Assembly (NCBI GenBank): GCA_026713405.1 | Contig: JAPOON010000610.1 | Coordinates: 1-14,781 of the forward strand | Source of the DNA: Gammaproteobacteria bacterium | Lineage (GTDB): Bacteria; Pseudomonadota; Gammaproteobacteria; Pseudomonadales; Azotimanducaceae_A | DNA: 14,781 bases | Direction: 5' to 3' | Shown here: one piece after another, positions 13,809 through 14,781 of the stretch | Position numbering within the stretch: the first letter of the stretch is position 1 | Layout of the letters: every line of letters starts with the position of its first letter | Notes under the pieces: generated by a model | Databases searched by the model: none | What the model was told of the DNA's origin: nothing | What the model saw: the letters and a program-made list of their open reading frames with translations, nothing else | Made by a program: the position numbers and the translations under genes

Positions 13809-14781
13809 TCAGTCCGGCAATCCCAGCACGCGCTTGGCGATGATGTTGCGCTGAATCTCGTTGCTGCCGCTGTAGATGGTTACCGCGCGATAGTGGAGCC
13901 AGAGGCGCGTCATCTGCCGTTCCTCCGCGGTAGCCGTCTGCAGGTCCGTACTGAATCCCCTGGTGCCGCGCATCCGTGTCGTCAGGTCGTAGAACTCCTG
14001 CTGCAGTTCGCTGCCGTAGAGCTTGAAGATGGAGGATACCGGACCCGGCGTGCCGCCTTCGGACTCCTCCACCGCGCGCCGCTGGGCCAGCCGGAAGGCG
14101 TGCCGGTTCATTTCGTGGGCCGCCACGGTCGACCGCCAGGTGGGGTCGGCGATTCTGCCTTCATCATCGCCCAGGCAGGATTTCGCCTCTTGGGCCAGGC
14201 CTGCCTCTGCGATCCCCCCACTGCCGCCCGCAACGAGTTCGGCCAACCCCGAGCGCTCGTGCTGCAGCAGGCGCTTGCCGACCGTCCAGCCCTTGTTCAA
14301 CTCGCCGATCAGGTCGTCCTTCGCGGCTATGGCGTTGTCGAAGAAGGTCGCATTGAACGGCGATTCACCGTTGATCATGCGGATGGGCTCGACGGTGACG
14401 CCGGGCTGGTCCATCGGCAGCAGCAGGAAACTGATGCCCTGGTGCTTGGGGGCATCCGGGTCGGTGCGCACCAGGATGAACATCCAGTCGGCGATCTGGG
14501 CGCCGCTCGTCCAGATCTTCTGGCCGTTGATGACGAAGTGGTCGCCCCGGTCCTCGGCGCGGGTGCTGAGGCCGGCGAGGTCGCTGCCGGCCCCCGGCTC
14601 GCTGTAGCCCTGGCACCAGGCCACTTCGGCCCGGGTAATGCGCGGAATGTGAGTCTGTTTCTGTTCTTCGGTGCCGAACTCGAGCACGGTGGGGCCGAGC
14701 ATGCTGATCCCGAAACCCCCCAGCGGCGGCCGCGCCCCCATTCGCTGCATCTCCTCGACGAGGATTGTGTAGCCCAGGTTG
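13809..14781 (-). CDS. Acyl-CoA dehydrogenase, 5' end beyond the window
   Basis: The frame is open to the right edge, beginning NLGYTILVEEMQRMG, so the gene is cut at its 5' end. About 323 residues are visible of a usual 380-400. It is a flavin-dependent acyl-CoA dehydrogenase. The middle domain shows WCQGYSEPGAGSDLAGLSTR and INGQKIWTSGAQIADW, the FAD- and substrate-binding segments. The C-terminal helical domain ends with YSGSNEIQRNIIAKRVLG, the variant of the YGGTNEIQ cofactor motif. Such enzymes form a trans-2 double bond in an acyl-CoA, passing electrons to ETF. The catalytic glutamate cannot be placed with confidence, and acyl chain specificity is unknown. An internal ATG at 14750 is not the start, because the family sequence continues upstream. 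It heads the visible part of the operon with the GCS2 ligase 38 bp downstream. Confidence 0.93.
   Translation of the reverse strand, partial: NLGYTILVEEMQRMGARPPLGGFGISMLGPTVLEFGTEEQKQTHIPRITRAEVAWCQGYSEPGAGSDLAGLSTRAEDRGDHFVINGQKIWTSGAQIADWMFILVRTDPDAPKHQGISFLLLPMDQPGVTVEPIRMINGESPFNATFFDNAIAAKDDLIGELNKGWTVGKRLLQHERSGLAELVAGGSGGIAEAGLAQEAKSCLGDDEGRIADPTWRSTVAAHEMNRHAFRLAQRRAVEESEGGTPGPVSSIFKLYGSELQQEFYDLTTRMRGTRGFSTDLQTATAEERQMTRLWLHYRAVTIYSGSNEIQRNIIAKRVLGLPD

Noticed and set aside
12373..13854. A 493-codon rightward open frame opposite the GCS2 ligase gene
   Set aside because: It mirrors a gene with clear family motifs, has no ribosome site and encodes a His/Val/Gly-rich sequence typical of antisense frames in GC-rich DNA.
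1..14781. A defence island, secretion system or other new multi-gene system
   Set aside because: All large ORFs fall in recognisable metabolic, transport or housekeeping families. No nuclease, helicase, toxin, reverse transcriptase or phage gene was seen.

Overview
The window is GC-rich bacterial chromosome, gene-dense and mostly ordinary in content. The head-to-head block of tesA against ybbA-ybbP, the presence of yceH, and the general protein style suggest a gammaproteobacterium, probably an environmental lineage. This is an inference from gene content only. No rRNA, tRNA, CRISPR array, phage gene or intact insertion sequence was seen.

Layout. Positions 1-311 hold no complete gene: a possible leftward ORF runs off the edge, with a repeated dyad over its start codon. 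Two rightward catabolic-type genes follow: a class II aldolase/adducin-family protein (312-1001) and an MBL-fold hydrolase (1195-2076). A leftward operon (5056 down to 2095) encodes an MFS transporter, a Tat-exported SoxC/SorA-like molybdenum sulfite dehydrogenase and a small monohaem cytochrome c. The last two overlap by an ATGA junction. Across a 206-bp divergent region lies a rightward DUF1295 membrane protein (5263-6114), then a 332-bp gap and yceH (6447-7118). A pair of perfect hairpins separates yceH from the convergent ybbP-ybbA lipoprotein/lipid-type ABC transporter operon (7223-10472). Its ATPase shares its start-codon region with the divergent tesA-like esterase (10471-11100). After a 179-bp structured inverted-repeat element (11107-11285) comes a leftward operon that enters from the right edge: acyl-CoA dehydrogenase (5' end cut off), a GCS2-family glutamate-cysteine ligase-like carboxylate-amine ligase, and an M14/AstE-AspA-type deacylase. 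The last two are coupled by a GTGA overlap.

How the genes work together. The MFS-sulfite dehydrogenase-cytochrome operon looks like a unit that exports a substrate or its precursor and oxidises a sulfur oxyanion in the periplasm, passing electrons to cytochrome c. YbbA/YbbP form an ATPase-permease pair. The ligase-deacylase pair encodes enzymes that make and break amide bonds, and is the most suggestive functional pairing here.

I found no convincing new multi-gene system such as a defence island. The best candidates for a second look are the structured 179-bp element after tesA, the shared start-codon region of tesA and ybbA, the tandem hairpins after yceH, and the coupled ligase-deacylase pair.
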